Made by a program: the position numbers and the translations under genes. Positions 16,862 to 25,589 of a stretch of DNA of 64,000 bases are shown here, piece by piece. The stretch is from Betaproteobacteria bacterium (GTDB taxonomy: Bacteria; Pseudomonadota; Gammaproteobacteria; Burkholderiales; SG8-41). The first letter of the stretch is position 1. Each line of letters starts with the position of its first letter. The stretch lies in NCBI GenBank assembly GCA_900299145.1, contig OMIN01000121.1:36564-100563 (forward strand), given 5' to 3'. Under the pieces are notes generated by a model. It was not told where the DNA came from and made no database searches. It was given only the letters and a program-made list of their open reading frames with translations.

Positions 16862-17890
16862 ATGAAAAATGAAAGCAGGCGAATTTTGAAAATACTCCCG
16901 CTACACGGCATCGTACCGTGGCTGACGGCACTCATCACTGCAGCGCCCGTTTGTGCGCAGACAGCATCGACCAGCGGAGCGCAATCCTTCCCCACCAAAC
17001 CGATCCGTCTCATCGTGCCTTATCCGCCCGCGGGTTCCACCGATTTCGTCGCGCGCGAGGTCGGTGCAAAAATGGGCGAGTACATGGGGCATCAGGTGAT
17101 AATCGACAACCGCCCCGGCGCGGGCACGCTGCTCGGTCTGCAACTGGGCGCAACGGCACGGCCCGATGGTTACACCATCACCTTCGCCACCTCTTCAGGC
17201 CTTGCGGTTAACCCCGCACTGGGCGTGAAAATGCCTTTCGAGCCGTTGCGCGATTTCATACCGATCGGGCTGCTGGTTTACGTGCCGTACTTCATTGTCA
17301 TCAATCCCGCTCTGCCCGCGCGCAACATCAAGGAGCTGATCGATTACGCCAGGACCCAGCCCGGCAAACTCAACTTTGCCTCGCCGGGTGTCGGCACCCC
17401 CAATCATCTGGGCATCGAAATGCTGAACCAGATGGCTGGTGTGAAATTCGTACACGTGCCGTACAAGGGCGGCGCGCAGGCCATCACCGATCTGGTGGCA
17501 GGCCAGGTGCAACTGATGTTCTCCGGCATTCCGCAGTTCTCGGCGTTCACCAAAGTCGGCCGGCTGCGGGTGCTTGCTGCCTCCACCACCAAACCCACGC
17601 GCGTGGCGCCCGACATGCCGCTGGTGGCAGATGTTTTCCCCGGCTTTGATTGCAACACCTGGTTCAGTCTGGTCGCCCCCACGGGCACGCCGCAGCAAGT
17701 GATCACGCGATTGAACAACGAAATGAATCGCGCGCTGGTAGAGCCCAGCGTGGTTCAGCGTCTGCTTGATCAGGGCGTCGAGGCGACACCCGGCACGCCA
17801 GCGGCGTTGCGTAACCTCATCGTCAGCGAAACCGAACGCTGGCGTAAAGTCATCAAGGCCGCCGGGATCACCGCGGAGTCGGTGAAGTAG
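16862..17890 (+). CDS. Bug-family substrate-binding protein
   Basis: About 342 residues. Signal segment IVPWLTALITAAPVCAQ, then FPTKPIRLIVPYPPAGSTD, DNRPGAGTLLGLQ, RPDGYTITFA, VPYKGGAQAITDLVAG and PTGTPQQVITRLNN. Ten bases separate it from the preceding Bug gene, so the two binding proteins are cotranscribed, yet they are only distantly similar to each other and probably bind different ligands. A 99-bp gap separates it from the aldehyde dehydrogenase, leaving room for a separate promoter. Confidence 0.9.
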   Translation: MKNESRRILKILPLHGIVPWLTALITAAPVCAQTASTSGAQSFPTKPIRLIVPYPPAGSTDFVAREVGAKMGEYMGHQVIIDNRPGAGTLLGLQLGATARPDGYTITFATSSGLAVNPALGVKMPFEPLRDFIPIGLLVYVPYFIVINPALPARNIKELIDYARTQPGKLNFASPGVGTPNHLGIEMLNQMAGVKFVHVPYKGGAQAITDLVAGQVQLMFSGIPQFSAFTKVGRLRVLAASTTKPTRVAPDMPLVADVFPGFDCNTWFSLVAPTGTPQQVITRLNNEMNRALVEPSVVQRLLDQGVEATPGTPAALRNLIVSETERWRKVIKAAGITAESVK

Positions 17891-17989
17891 CTTCGCTGAA
17901 CAGTTCCGCCGCGCAACCGGACTCGAGTTCGGTTATGCTTTGCGTCCTTCTTAATTCCTTGTTTCCTCTCAACTTCCGGGATTGACACC

Positions 17990-19429
17990 ATGCCAGCCTA
18001 TCAAGACACCCAACTTTTCATCAACGGCGTTTGGGGCCCCGCCGCCTCGGGCCGCACGCTGCCGGTGGTCAACCCGGCCACGCATGCCGAGATCGGCAAA
18101 GTGGCCTACGCCGAAAAAGCCGATCTCGATCGCGCGCTGGAGGCCGCCGACGCCGGCTTCAAGGTGTGGAAAAAGGTATCCGCGTTTGAGCGCTGCAAGA
18201 TCATGCGCAAGGCGGCGGATATTTTCCGTTCACGCGCCGACCGCGTGGCGGAGCTGATGACGCTCGAACAGGGCAAGCCTGTCGGCGAAGCCAAGCTGGA
18301 AGCCCTGGCCGGCGGCGATATCATCGACTGGTTTGCCGAAGAGGGCCGCCGCGCGTATGGCCGCGTCATTCCCGCGCGCGCCGAGGGCGTGTATCAACTG
18401 GTGGTGAAAGAACCCGTCGGCCCGGTGGCGGCCTTTACGCCGTGGAACTTCCCGATCAATCAGGCGGTGCGTAAACTGTCGGCGGCGCTCTCCACCGGCT
18501 GCTCGATCATCCTGAAAGCGCCGGAAGAAACACCGGCCTCGCCCGCCGAACTGGTGCGCGCATTTCATGATGCCGGCGTGCCCGCGGGCGTGATCAATTT
18601 GGTCTACGGCAGCCCATCGGAAATTTCGAGCTATCTGATCCCCCACCCGGTGATTCGCAAAATGACCTTCACGGGTTCGACCCCGGTGGGCAAGCTGCTC
18701 GCCGGCATGGCAGGCCAGCACATGAAGCGGGCCACCATGGAGCTCGGCGGTCACGCGCCGGTGATTATTTTCGACGACGCCGATGTCGAGCTCGCCGCGA
18801 AAACCATGACCTTCATGAAGTACCGCAACGCGGGCCAGGTGTGCGTGTCGCCCACGCGCTTTCTGGTGCAGGAAGGCATTTACAAACAGTTTGTCGACAA
18901 ATTCGTCGAGGGCACGAAAGCCGTGAAAGTCGGTGACGGCTTCGACAAAGACACCAAAATGGCCACCATGGCCAACCCGCGCCGGCAGACCGCGATGATC
19001 AGCAACGTCGAAGATGCGAAACAACATGGCGGCAAAATTCAAACCGGCGGCTTCCCCATCGGCGAGAAAGGCAACTTCTTCGAGCCGACGGTCATCACCG
19101 AACTCGACAAGAGCGCGCAAGCGATGAACACCGAACCCTTCGGCCCGCTGGCGATCATCAACCCGTTCAAAACGTTTGATGACGCCGTCACCGAAGCCAA
19201 CCGCCTGCCCTACGGTCTCGCCGCGTACGCGTGGACCCGCTCGGCAAAAACCGCCAACAACATCGCCGCGCAAGTCGAAACCGGCATGGTCACCATCAAC
19301 CACCTGGGCCTCGCGCTACCCGAAGTGCCGTTCGGCGGCGTGAAGGATTCAGGCTATGGCTCTGAAGGTGGCACGGAAGCGCTGGAGCCCTATCTGGTGG
19401 GTAAGTTTGTGACGCAGGCGGGATTATAA
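17990..19429 (+). CDS. NAD(P)-dependent succinate-semialdehyde dehydrogenase family (GabD-like)
   Basis: About 479 residues. Cofactor and active-site blocks in order: [31 protein letters not shown], general base Glu in [16 protein letters not shown], catalytic Cys in [14 protein letters not shown] and the C-terminal [17 protein letters not shown]. The length and [12 protein letters not shown] block fit the GabD branch. It oxidises succinate semialdehyde or a related aldehyde to the acid. Cytoplasmic. The start ATG is preceded by a weak purine stretch only. The stop codon lies inside a dispersed repeat. Confidence 0.88.
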   Translation: MPAYQDTQLFINGVWGPAASGRTLPVVNPATHAEIGKVAYAEKADLDRALEAADAGFKVWKKVSAFERCKIMRKAADIFRSRADRVAELMTLEQGKPVGEAKLEALAGGDIIDWFAEEGRRAYGRVIPARAEGVYQLVVKEPVGPVAAFTPWNFPINQAVRKLSAALSTGCSIILKAPEETPASPAELVRAFHDAGVPAGVINLVYGSPSEISSYLIPHPVIRKMTFTGSTPVGKLLAGMAGQHMKRATMELGGHAPVIIFDDADVELAAKTMTFMKYRNAGQVCVSPTRFLVQEGIYKQFVDKFVEGTKAVKVGDGFDKDTKMATMANPRRQTAMISNVEDAKQHGGKIQTGGFPIGEKGNFFEPTVITELDKSAQAMNTEPFGPLAIINPFKTFDDAVTEANRLPYGLAAYAWTRSAKTANNIAAQVETGMVTINHLGLALPEVPFGGVKDSGYGSEGGTEALEPYLVGKFVTQAGL

Positions 19430-19455
19430 AAATTCAATAAAAACAGACAGTTATA
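19424..19455 (+). repeat. AT-rich dispersed repeat, copy 7
   Basis: Core aataaaaacagacagttat, overlapping the stop codon of the aldehyde dehydrogenase gene. Confidence 0.7.
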
Positions 19456-19492
19456 GCAACAAGGCGCACAGCGATTTGCGCCCTGTTTTATT

Positions 19493-19831
19493 TCACCCCG
19501 GCGGCCAGCCAAACGGCCGCCCGGCGAGGATGTGCAGATGCAAATGAAACACGCTCTGCCCTGCATCCGCGCCGTTGTTCACCACCAGCCGAAACGCGTC
19601 GCCCACGCCGAGTTGCCTCGCAATTTTGCCGGCGGCGAGCATCAGGTGGCCGAGTAACGCTGCGTCCTCTGGCTGGCCATCGACCAAACGCGGGATTTCC
19701 TTTTTGGGGATGAGTTGCACGTGCGTGGGTGCTTGCGGGTTGATATCGCGGAAGGCGATGCACAAATCGTCTTCGTAAACGATGGTGGCGGGGATTTCGC
19801 GGTTGATGATTTTGGTGAAGATGGTGGGCAT
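19493..19831 (-). CDS. HIT-family nucleotide-binding protein (histidine triad, HinT-like)
   Basis: About 112 residues. The histidine triad FHLHLHI places His at about 96, 98 and 100; IFTKIINREIPATIVYED at the N-terminus and PQAPTHVQLIPKKEI are typical of the HinT/protein kinase C inhibitor branch. These enzymes hydrolyse adenosine phosphoramidates and act in the cytoplasm. I took the ATG giving MPTIFTK; the track ORF begins far upstream inside the next gene. It follows the lipid-transport operon by 16 bp and is probably its last gene. Confidence 0.92.
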   Translation of the reverse strand: MPTIFTKIINREIPATIVYEDDLCIAFRDINPQAPTHVQLIPKKEIPRLVDGQPEDAALLGHLMLAAGKIARQLGVGDAFRLVVNNGADAGQSVFHLHLHILAGRPFGWPPG

Positions 19832-19847
19832 GAATTGCTCCGCTCGG

Positions 19848-20456
19848 CTATTTTTTGATGTTCTGCACAGCCCACGCAACCAGCTCCTCAACCAGCGCAT
19901 CGCTCGCGCCGGCCAGCGCCTGCGCGGCCCCCGGCGCATTGGGTGCAGCGGGGCGTTCGGCGCTAAAGCTGCGTTGCGCATGCAGGGCGCGCGTATTCTG
20001 ATCGATGAGTGAGGCGCGCAGCCGCGCAGTGGCCTTACTCGCCTGTGCGGATTCAAACTGCTGACTGAAATCCTCCAAATCGATGCGCAGCGTGTAATCG
20101 GCGCGCGCGCCATCCTGCGCGGTGACCACGCCACGCGATGCCGCTGCGAAGCGCGCACGCACGCGTTCGGTCAGCATCAGCGCGGGCGACATGGCCCAGC
20201 GGTTTTGCGCGTAGGCGTCCGGCTGGCTCGCGTTCTGATAGATCAGCCGGTATTGAATGTTCGCGTTGTCGAGCAAAGGGCTTGCGGCCACGGGTGGAAT
20301 CAGCAGCGTGGCATTGATGACGGGCTTCGCGGCGGACTGCGCGCGCTGCGGGCCGAGGTCGAATACGGCGGGCGCATCACGTTTTTCCGGACCGAGGGCA
20401 CAGGCACTCAGCAAGAAAAAAATACTCAATAAAAACAGATACTTATGGATTTTCAT
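19848..20456 (-). CDS. ABC-type transport auxiliary lipoprotein (MCE/PqiC-like)
   Basis: About 202 residues, starting at MKIHKYL with aaggat upstream. Lipoprotein signal with lipobox LLSAC (SIFFLLSACALGPE). The body (FDLGPQRAQ, LLIPPVAASPLLDNANIQYRL, LRIDLEDFSQQFES) matches the periplasmic auxiliary lipoproteins that accompany MlaD-type MCE transporters. It closes the mlaE-F-D series with 15 bp from the MCE gene. Its signal sequence coincides with a copy of the dispersed repeat, which encodes KYLFLLS. Confidence 0.85.
   Translation of the reverse strand: MKIHKYLFLLSIFFLLSACALGPEKRDAPAVFDLGPQRAQSAAKPVINATLLIPPVAASPLLDNANIQYRLIYQNASQPDAYAQNRWAMSPALMLTERVRARFAAASRGVVTAQDGARADYTLRIDLEDFSQQFESAQASKATARLRASLIDQNTRALHAQRSFSAERPAAPNAPGAAQALAGASDALVEELVAWAVQNIKK
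20414..20450 (+). repeat. AT-rich dispersed repeat inside a signal peptide, copy 8
   Basis: Core aataaaaacagatacttat. On the coding strand it supplies the codons for KYLFLLS of the lipoprotein signal sequence. Confidence 0.8.
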
Positions 20457-20471
20457 GCGGACCATCCTTGA

Positions 20472-21455
20472 TTATCGTTTCTGCGGCTCCACAGACCCCG
20501 ACTCCCCCGGCCCCGGCCGGCCGCTGGGGCGGCCAAACACCAATCCTGCGGGCTGCTCGTTCAACTCCGACAACAGCCGATCCAGATTCCGCGAGTTGCG
20601 TGCAAGCTCTTCTAGCAGCGTGTTGACGCGCGGTGCGATGTCACCGGAAAGACTGGAGGCCGCGCCCTGCGATGCCGCGCCCACCTGCTCCACACCTTTC
20701 GCCGCGCGATCCAGCGCATCCGCACGTTGCGCGTATTCGCGCGCGAGTTTGTCGATGCTGGCAAGCGTGGTCTTCGCTTCTTTCAGCGCGGGTGCAAGAT
20801 CACGTATCGCCACATCGGCATTCGCGATCATTTTGCGCGTATCGGCGGTGAGCGCCGGCACGTTTTTCATGCCCGGCTCCAGCGTCTGCGCCAATGAGCC
20901 GATGCGTTTGGAGGCGCCTTCCAGCTCGGCGATGGTCTTGATGAGTTGCACCTGATTCTTGTCTTCCAGCAGCTTGTTCACCCGCTGCGCGACTTCGCCA
21001 AACTGAGTAATTAAATCCTTGCCTGAACCGGTGAGTTCATCGAAGAATGATTTTTGCACGACGATGCGCTTATCCTTGTCATCGGACGGCGGCAGGAAAG
21101 TCTGATTCTTGCCGTCGTCGTCCAGCACAATGTACGCGAGCCCTGTTATGCCCTGCGTGCCCAACTGCGCAGTCGTACCTTTGGTGATGCGCGTGCCGCC
21201 CTTGACGTTGATCTTGATGAGAATGTTACGCGGGTCGTCATTGTCGAAATCGATGCTCTCGACCTTGCCGACCTCCACGCCGCGCAGCCGCACCGCCGCC
21301 TGCACGTTAAGCCCCGATACCGAATGGTTCGACACCAGCGTGTATTGCACTTTTTCGTAGTTGTCGCGGCTGAACCATTGAGCGGCCAGCAGAACGCCGA
21401 TGCCGAGCAATAATGTGAACAATCCGGCCGCCAGCGCGTGTGCGCGATTCTCCAT
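20472..21455 (-). CDS. MlaD-family MCE-domain protein
   Basis: About 327 residues. One N-terminal transmembrane anchor (AHALAAGLFTLLLGIGVLLAAQ), one MCE domain (residues about 40-120, with VSGLNVQAAVRLRGVEVGKV and GTQGITGLAYIVLDD), then a long helical stretch to the C-terminus that probably forms the pore-like bundle. The C-terminal end is Gly/Pro-rich. It is the periplasmic lipid-binding part of an Mla/Pqi/Yrb-type system that moves phospholipids or other hydrophobic compounds between membranes. It is separated by 3 bp from the ATPase gene. Confidence 0.9.
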   Translation of the reverse strand: MENRAHALAAGLFTLLLGIGVLLAAQWFSRDNYEKVQYTLVSNHSVSGLNVQAAVRLRGVEVGKVESIDFDNDDPRNILIKINVKGGTRITKGTTAQLGTQGITGLAYIVLDDDGKNQTFLPPSDDKDKRIVVQKSFFDELTGSGKDLITQFGEVAQRVNKLLEDKNQVQLIKTIAELEGASKRIGSLAQTLEPGMKNVPALTADTRKMIANADVAIRDLAPALKEAKTTLASIDKLAREYAQRADALDRAAKGVEQVGAASQGAASSLSGDIAPRVNTLLEELARNSRNLDRLLSELNEQPAGLVFGRPSGRPGPGESGSVEPQKR

Positions 21456-21458
21456 GGC

Positions 21459-22331
21459 TTAATGTCCTTGCGCTGCTGTAATGTTGGTAACAGGTGCGGG
21501 CGTCTCCACGCCTTCCGGCGTACCCCCTGCCGCTCCGATATCCTTGATCGCTTCGAGCGCGCGTTTGCCGCGCTCGCCCTGAAAAAAATTGGCAATAAAC
21601 TGGTGCGTGGCGCTGGCAATTTGCTGCACCGAGCCGATGGCCACGATCTGCTGATCGGCGAGCACCGCCACGCGGTCCGATAACGACACCAGTGTATCAA
21701 GATCGTGCGTCACCATGACCACGGTCAACCCCAGTTCGCGGCGAATTTCCGCGATCAGCGTGACAAAACTTTCGCTGCGGTCGGGGTCGAGACCTGCCGT
21801 CGGTTCATCCAGAAACAGCAACTCCGGCTCCAGCGCCAGCGCGCGTGCGAGGCCAATGCGCTTGATCATGCCGCCCGACAGCGCCGAGGGCATTTTCTCC
21901 GCATGCCTGGCTTCGATGCCGACCATTTCGAGCTTCAAAATCACCAGGTCACGAATCAGCCCTTCGTCCAGTGCCTTCAATTCGCGCAGCGGTGTCGCCA
22001 CGTTTTCAAACACCGATAGCGCCGAATAGAGCGCACCTTCCTGAAACAGCACACCCCAGCGGTTGCGCAGCCGTCGCAGTTCCGCCGGATCGCCGGTAAT
22101 CAGCGAATGCCCGAACACCAGCACGTCGCCGCGTGTGGGGCTCTCCAGCCCCAGCATCTGCCGCAGCATGGTACTTTTGCCGCTGCCGGAACCGCCCACC
22201 AGTGACAAAATTTCACCGCGCTTTACACACAGGCTGATATCGCGATGCACCACCTGCGGGCCGAACACCGTCCAAAGCTTGCGCAATTCAATCACGCAAT
22301 CCGTTGCATCACAGGTTGCAGCATCGGCCAT
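21459..22331 (-). CDS. MlaF-like ABC transporter ATP-binding protein
   Basis: About 290 residues. Walker A GGSGSGKSTML, Q-loop region around LFQEGALYSALSV (the EGALFDS-like signature of Mla ATPases), ABC signature LSGGMIKRIGLA, Walker B LLFLDEPTAGLDP and the H-loop TVVMVTHDLDTL. The ATG overlaps the permease stop by one base. A tail of about 40 residues after the ATPase core is Pro/Thr-rich. Energises the lipid-transport complex on the cytoplasmic face. Confidence 0.92.
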   Translation of the reverse strand: MADAATCDATDCVIELRKLWTVFGPQVVHRDISLCVKRGEILSLVGGSGSGKSTMLRQMLGLESPTRGDVLVFGHSLITGDPAELRRLRNRWGVLFQEGALYSALSVFENVATPLRELKALDEGLIRDLVILKLEMVGIEARHAEKMPSALSGGMIKRIGLARALALEPELLFLDEPTAGLDPDRSESFVTLIAEIRRELGLTVVMVTHDLDTLVSLSDRVAVLADQQIVAIGSVQQIASATHQFIANFFQGERGKRALEAIKDIGAAGGTPEGVETPAPVTNITAAQGH

Positions 22332-23488
22332 CAGCTGATCCCCACGTGCGAGAACATCACCGCGAACACCGCGTCAACCACGATCACCGTGGTAATCGCC
22401 GCCACCACCGAGCGCGTGGTGCCCGCGCCGAGGCTTTCTGTGTTCGGTTCAATGCGCAGCCCGTAATGGCAGGCCAGCAACGCGATCAGCACGCCGAACA
22501 CCACGCCTTTGCACAAGCCCAACCACAGGTTTGCAACCGGCACGGCCTGCGGCAGCGCACTCAGGAAATACTTCATCCCCAGGCCCAGTTCGATTTGCGC
22601 CGCAACCATGCCGCCAAGCAGCGCAATGGCATTGGTCCACAGCACGACCAGCGGCATGGCGATCGCCAGCGCCAGCATTTTCGGCAATACCAGCCGCAAC
22701 GTGTGCGGAATCCCCATGACCGCCATGGCGTCGATTTCCTCGGTGACGCGCATCACGCCCAACTGCGCCGTCATCGCCGAGCCGGAACGCCCCGCAATTA
22801 AAATGGCTGCCAGCACCGGCCCCAGCTCGCGGATTACCGCGACCCCCTGCAGGTTGACGATAAAAATATCTGCGCCGAACGTTTTCAACTGCTGCCCGGT
22901 GAGATACGACAGCACAATGCCCACCAGAAACCCCACCAGCGCGGTAATGCCCAGCGCCTGCGTGCCCGTGCGGTACACATTGGCGGAAATTTCCTTCCAT
23001 GGTATGCGTGACGGGTGGCGCACGATCTCGCATAAATTCAGCATCACCGCGCCCAGCAGCCGCATCACGCCCAAGGCATGATCCCACAGCGCCAACACCT
23101 GCGCGCCGACGGCGACAACGAACGCCAGCTTGTCGCGCGCCACCGTGTCCACCGGCTTCGCCGACACCAGCTTCAGATGCGTGAAAATGATTTCGTGTTC
23201 AGGCCGCAGCTCAAGATTCACCACGCGCTGATAGCCCCACACGCGCCACAGCATCATTGCACCGGCATGGTCAAGCCGTGTGATGCCGCTTAAATCCCAT
23301 TGCGCATTCCGCGGCACTTGCGCAAGACGCGCCGTCATGTCCGCCATCAGCGGCTCCAGCGAGCGCAGATTCCATGCGCCCACCACAGAAACCGTCGCAG
23401 CGCCATCACGCGCCGGCGCGACATGAAACTCGGGGGGCACCCACGCAGGCGCGGAAGATGAAGGCAGGGTAGCTGCGGAATCGGACAT
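22331..23488 (-). CDS. MlaE-family permease with N-terminal STAS domain
   Basis: About 385 residues. Residues 20-110 form a STAS-like domain (VSVVGAWNLRSLEPLMADM, WDLSGITRLDHAGAMML), fused in front of the MlaE/YrbE permease (VGIVLSYLTGQQLKTFGADIFIVNLQGV, ELGPVLAAILIAGRSGSAMTAQLG, EEIDAMAVMGIP). In E. coli the STAS protein MlaB is separate; here it is fused, as in several betaproteobacterial relatives. First gene of the operon permease-ATPase-MCE-lipoprotein-HIT. Confidence 0.92.
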   Translation of the reverse strand: MSDSAATLPSSSAPAWVPPEFHVAPARDGAATVSVVGAWNLRSLEPLMADMTARLAQVPRNAQWDLSGITRLDHAGAMMLWRVWGYQRVVNLELRPEHEIIFTHLKLVSAKPVDTVARDKLAFVVAVGAQVLALWDHALGVMRLLGAVMLNLCEIVRHPSRIPWKEISANVYRTGTQALGITALVGFLVGIVLSYLTGQQLKTFGADIFIVNLQGVAVIRELGPVLAAILIAGRSGSAMTAQLGVMRVTEEIDAMAVMGIPHTLRLVLPKMLALAIAMPLVVLWTNAIALLGGMVAAQIELGLGMKYFLSALPQAVPVANLWLGLCKGVVFGVLIALLACHYGLRIEPNTESLGAGTTRSVVAAITTVIVVDAVFAVMFSHVGIS

Positions 23489-23696
23489 TGCGCCAGCGGC
23501 GTTGGAAATTCAGGACTACGGAAATGCAGGAAATATACGGGGGCTGCAAAAAGATCAGGGTTGGCGCGTGGCAGCTCCAGGCCCCTGATTGTTAAAGTTT
23601 TTTTAGTGAAATGTGCTCGTTTGATGCTAATCGCTGGGCGTCAGGAAGTCAAAACCATGCAGCTCAAACGCTGTCGATACACCACCAATTCCCACG

Positions 23697-23714
23697 TTTT
23701 GCTGCAATGCAAAA
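23697..23714. promoter_or_regulatory. Inverted repeat upstream of the phasin promoter
   Basis: TTTTGC-TGCAAT-GCAAAA, a perfect 6-bp inverted repeat with a six-base spacer, 18 bp before the -35 box; a second related site TTGCATTTCGCAA sits between -35 and -10. Phasin genes are commonly repressed by PhaR at TGC/GCA-type palindromes, so these are candidate PhaR sites by inference. Confidence 0.5.
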
Positions 23715-23732
23715 AATATTTTAGAGAACCCC

Positions 23733-23760
23733 TTGACATTGCATTTCGCAACCTTATAAT
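23733..23760 (+). promoter_or_regulatory. Sigma70-like promoter of the phasin gene
   Basis: Perfect -35 TTGACA and perfect -10 TATAAT with a 16-bp spacer. Transcription would begin near 23767, leaving a leader of about 84 bp. Such a consensus promoter fits the high abundance of phasins. Confidence 0.8.
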
Positions 23761-23850
23761 TGAAGTTGTGCGTCGCAGCAATTTAAGAGAATTCCGCGAC
23801 AATAAGAACACTGTAAAAATTTAACTATTTGAATTTAAAGGAGATTTAAA

Positions 23851-24396
23851 ATGTATCAAGCTCCGGAACACTTCGCCGCGCTGAACAAAGCCAATCTCGA
23901 AGCCGCTGCACGTTTTGCCAATGTTGCCTTTGGCGGTGCGGAACGCCTGATCGAAATCCAGTTGAAAGCGACCAAGGCCGCACTCGCCGATGGCGCCGAT
24001 ACGGCCAAGGCACTCGCCTCGATCAAGGACTTTCAGCAATTTGCCAACGTCAAGGACACCGTAGCACAACCGGTACTGGAAAAAGCCGCCGACTACGTGA
24101 AAAACGTTTACGACGTTGCCAGCGAAACGCAAGCCGAACTGGGCAAGCTGATCGAGCAGCAAGTCGCGGATTTCAACAAGCAAGTCGTGGTTGCGCTGGA
24201 TAAGTTCGCGGAAACCGCCCCGGCGGGCTCCGAAGCCGGCATCAACGCGTTCAAATCGGCGCTCGTTTCCGGCAACGCCGCCTACGAAACGCTGTCGAAA
24301 GCCGCCAAGCAGTTTAACGACAACGCCAAGAGCAACTTCGAAGCCGCAGCCAAACGCGCAACTGCCGCGCCGGCCCCGAAGAAAGCCAAGCACTAA
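23851..24396 (+). CDS. Phasin family protein
   Basis: About 181 residues, starting seven bases after AAAGGAG. Composition and pattern are those of the granule-associated phasins of Burkholderiales: YQAPEHFAALNKANLEAAARFANVAFGGAERLIEIQLKA, amphipathic helices through the middle, and an Ala/Lys/Pro tail (AAAKRATAAPAPKKAKH). It coats polyhydroxyalkanoate granules. It has its own strong promoter and terminator, so it is monocistronic. No PHA synthase gene is in the window. Confidence 0.92.
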   Translation: MYQAPEHFAALNKANLEAAARFANVAFGGAERLIEIQLKATKAALADGADTAKALASIKDFQQFANVKDTVAQPVLEKAADYVKNVYDVASETQAELGKLIEQQVADFNKQVVVALDKFAETAPAGSEAGINAFKSALVSGNAAYETLSKAAKQFNDNAKSNFEAAAKRATAAPAPKKAKH

Positions 24397-24428
24397 GCGT
24401 TTACTAACGCTTCACTACCCGCTTTGAA

Positions 24429-24459
24429 CGCCCCAAGGTTTGCGCCTTGGGGCGTTTTT
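24429..24459 (+). terminator. Intrinsic terminator after the phasin gene
   Basis: Stem CGCCCCAAGG/CCTTGGGGCG with a six-base loop, followed by TTTTT. A textbook rho-independent terminator 33 bp after the stop codon. Confidence 0.92.
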
Positions 24460-24644
24460 CTTTGGTAAAGGCCATACCGAAAGAATCGCCTACCCATGCC
24501 GCACGTGATCTGTGCGGTAAAGAAAGTAACCGCGACACGAAAGGCCCGCCCCGATAACCTGGTTACTCATGTCTTAATGCTGTGGAAGTTTGCAGCTGGG
24601 TAGAATTGGCAGCGAATTGCCAAAGGCGCTCATTGCCCTTACAC

Positions 24645-24665
24645 TATACACATTTGATGTGTATA
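24645..24665. promoter_or_regulatory. Operator palindrome of the vapBC pair
   Basis: TATACACAT-TTG-ATGTGTATA, a perfect 9-bp inverted repeat with a three-base centre, 11 bp before the antitoxin ATG. A TTGCCA/TACACT pair with a 17-bp spacer (24617-24645) could be the promoter it overlaps. VapBC complexes autorepress by binding such palindromes; that role is inferred from position. Confidence 0.8.
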
Positions 24666-24676
24666 AACTCACAATC

Positions 24677-24916
24677 ATGAAAACCGCCAAAACTTCCCTG
24701 ACGCGTACCGGTGAACGTACAAACGTAGTGCTTGATGTCAAACTGGTGCGGGCCGTCAAGCGCTTGGCCAAGGTGCGCACCACACGCGATGCTCTGCATA
24801 TCGCGCTGGATCACTATGTCCGCAGCCGTGATTATTCTGAGGTGTTGAAATTGCGTGGCAGCGGCGGCGTTACCCCGGGCTATGACCCCAAGACCGCCAG
24901 TCCATCGCGCCTATAG
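24677..24916 (+). CDS. vapB: VapB-type antitoxin
   Basis: About 79 residues from the ATG after the operator; the track ORF begins 29 codons earlier across the palindrome and is rejected. The N-terminal part (TNVVLDVKLVRAVKRLAKVRTTRDALHIALDHYV) is a ribbon-helix-helix DNA-binding domain of the VapB/type II antitoxin class, followed by a flexible toxin-binding tail (GGVTPGYDPKTASPSRL). It neutralises the downstream VapC and represses the operon. The stop is directly followed by the toxin ATG. Confidence 0.82.
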   Translation: MKTAKTSLTRTGERTNVVLDVKLVRAVKRLAKVRTTRDALHIALDHYVRSRDYSEVLKLRGSGGVTPGYDPKTASPSRL

Positions 24917-25321
24917 ATGCTTGTCGACTCCTCGGTTTGGGTGAGGTATCTGCGTGGTGATTCCACGCCCGAAGTGGAGCTGCTGACTCGAGCCTTGACA
25001 CAATCAAGGGCGATTTGGCTAGCGCCACCAATCTTGCAAGAGGTTTTGCAGGGCGCTGACCGGCAAGACCGCTTGAACCGTTGGGATCGTATATTGGGCG
25101 AATTACCCATGCTGCTGCCGGGAGACTTGCGTGAAACGACACGTGCAGCCGCTCGGCTCTATGCGCATTGCCGCTGGAGAGGTGTAACGCCACGATCCGC
25201 CAATGATTGCTTAATTGCCATGTACGCCATCGAACATGGCGTACCGCTGCTGCATTGTGATCGCGATTTCGATCACATCGCGCGGGTTGATCGGCGATTG
25301 GAAATTGTGGCTGTCGCGTGA
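24917..25321 (+). CDS. vapC: VapC-type PIN-domain ribonuclease toxin
   Basis: About 134 residues. PIN-domain acidic residues are all visible: D4 in MLVDSSVWV, E42 in LQEVLQG, D97 in SANDCLIA and D115/D117 in HCDRDFDHIA, so the nuclease is probably active. VapC toxins cut tRNA or rRNA. Translation starts on the base after the antitoxin stop, which ensures coupling. The pair lies between the phasin unit and a stretch of decayed sequence. Confidence 0.88.
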   Translation: MLVDSSVWVRYLRGDSTPEVELLTRALTQSRAIWLAPPILQEVLQGADRQDRLNRWDRILGELPMLLPGDLRETTRAAARLYAHCRWRGVTPRSANDCLIAMYAIEHGVPLLHCDRDFDHIARVDRRLEIVAVA

Positions 25322-25363
25322 TGCGGCTTTGAATGCAAGATCAAGCCTAACCTCGTTGGCTCA

Positions 25364-25391
25364 GATAAATTAATAAAATCAGAGACTTACG
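25364..25391 (+). repeat. AT-rich dispersed repeat, copy 9
   Basis: Core aataaaatcagagacttac, about 50 bp after the toxin stop. Confidence 0.65.
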
Positions 25392-25402
25392 ATTTATCGA
25401 AA

Positions 25403-25549
25403 TCAAATCGTCGTCGCCCTTTTGATATTAAAGAAGCAGGGGTCGCAGTCGTGGCCCTTTTGTTCAATGTGCGCGGGCAGGTTGTCCAGGTAGATGGCGT
25501 GGGCGGCGGGGCTTGTTCTGGAAATATGTGCCTGGCTTTTTCCTTTCAT
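25403..25549 (-). CDS. Possible 48-residue small protein with Cys-rich centre
   Basis: Not in the ORF track because of its length. The translation (MKGKSQAHISRTSPAAHAIY... then KGHDCDPCFF) looks more like real protein than random sequence: balanced composition and a CDPC pair. Upstream there is only a weak purine stretch. I do not recognise a family. It may instead be the tail of a decayed mobile or repeat-associated gene. Confidence 0.35.
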   Translation of the reverse strand: MKGKSQAHISRTSPAAHAIYLDNLPAHIEQKGHDCDPCFFNIKRATTI

Positions 25550-25589
25550 TTAGCGGCTAAAATGGATGGCACTTTACCTGTTCATGCCC

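Larger units (their letters stand above)
23489..23850. other. Long intergenic region ahead of the phasin gene
   Basis: 362 bp between the divergent permease and phasin genes. The track ORF 23561..23824 is not convincing. The region holds a strong sigma70-like promoter, an inverted repeat just upstream of it and an untranslated leader of about 85 bp ending in AAAGGAGA. The leader end, ttaactatttgaattt, is faintly similar to the dispersed repeat. Confidence 0.6.

Noticed and set aside
23561-23824. ORF of 87 residues ahead of phasin
   Set aside because: It spans the consensus promoter and the leader; composition is not convincing.
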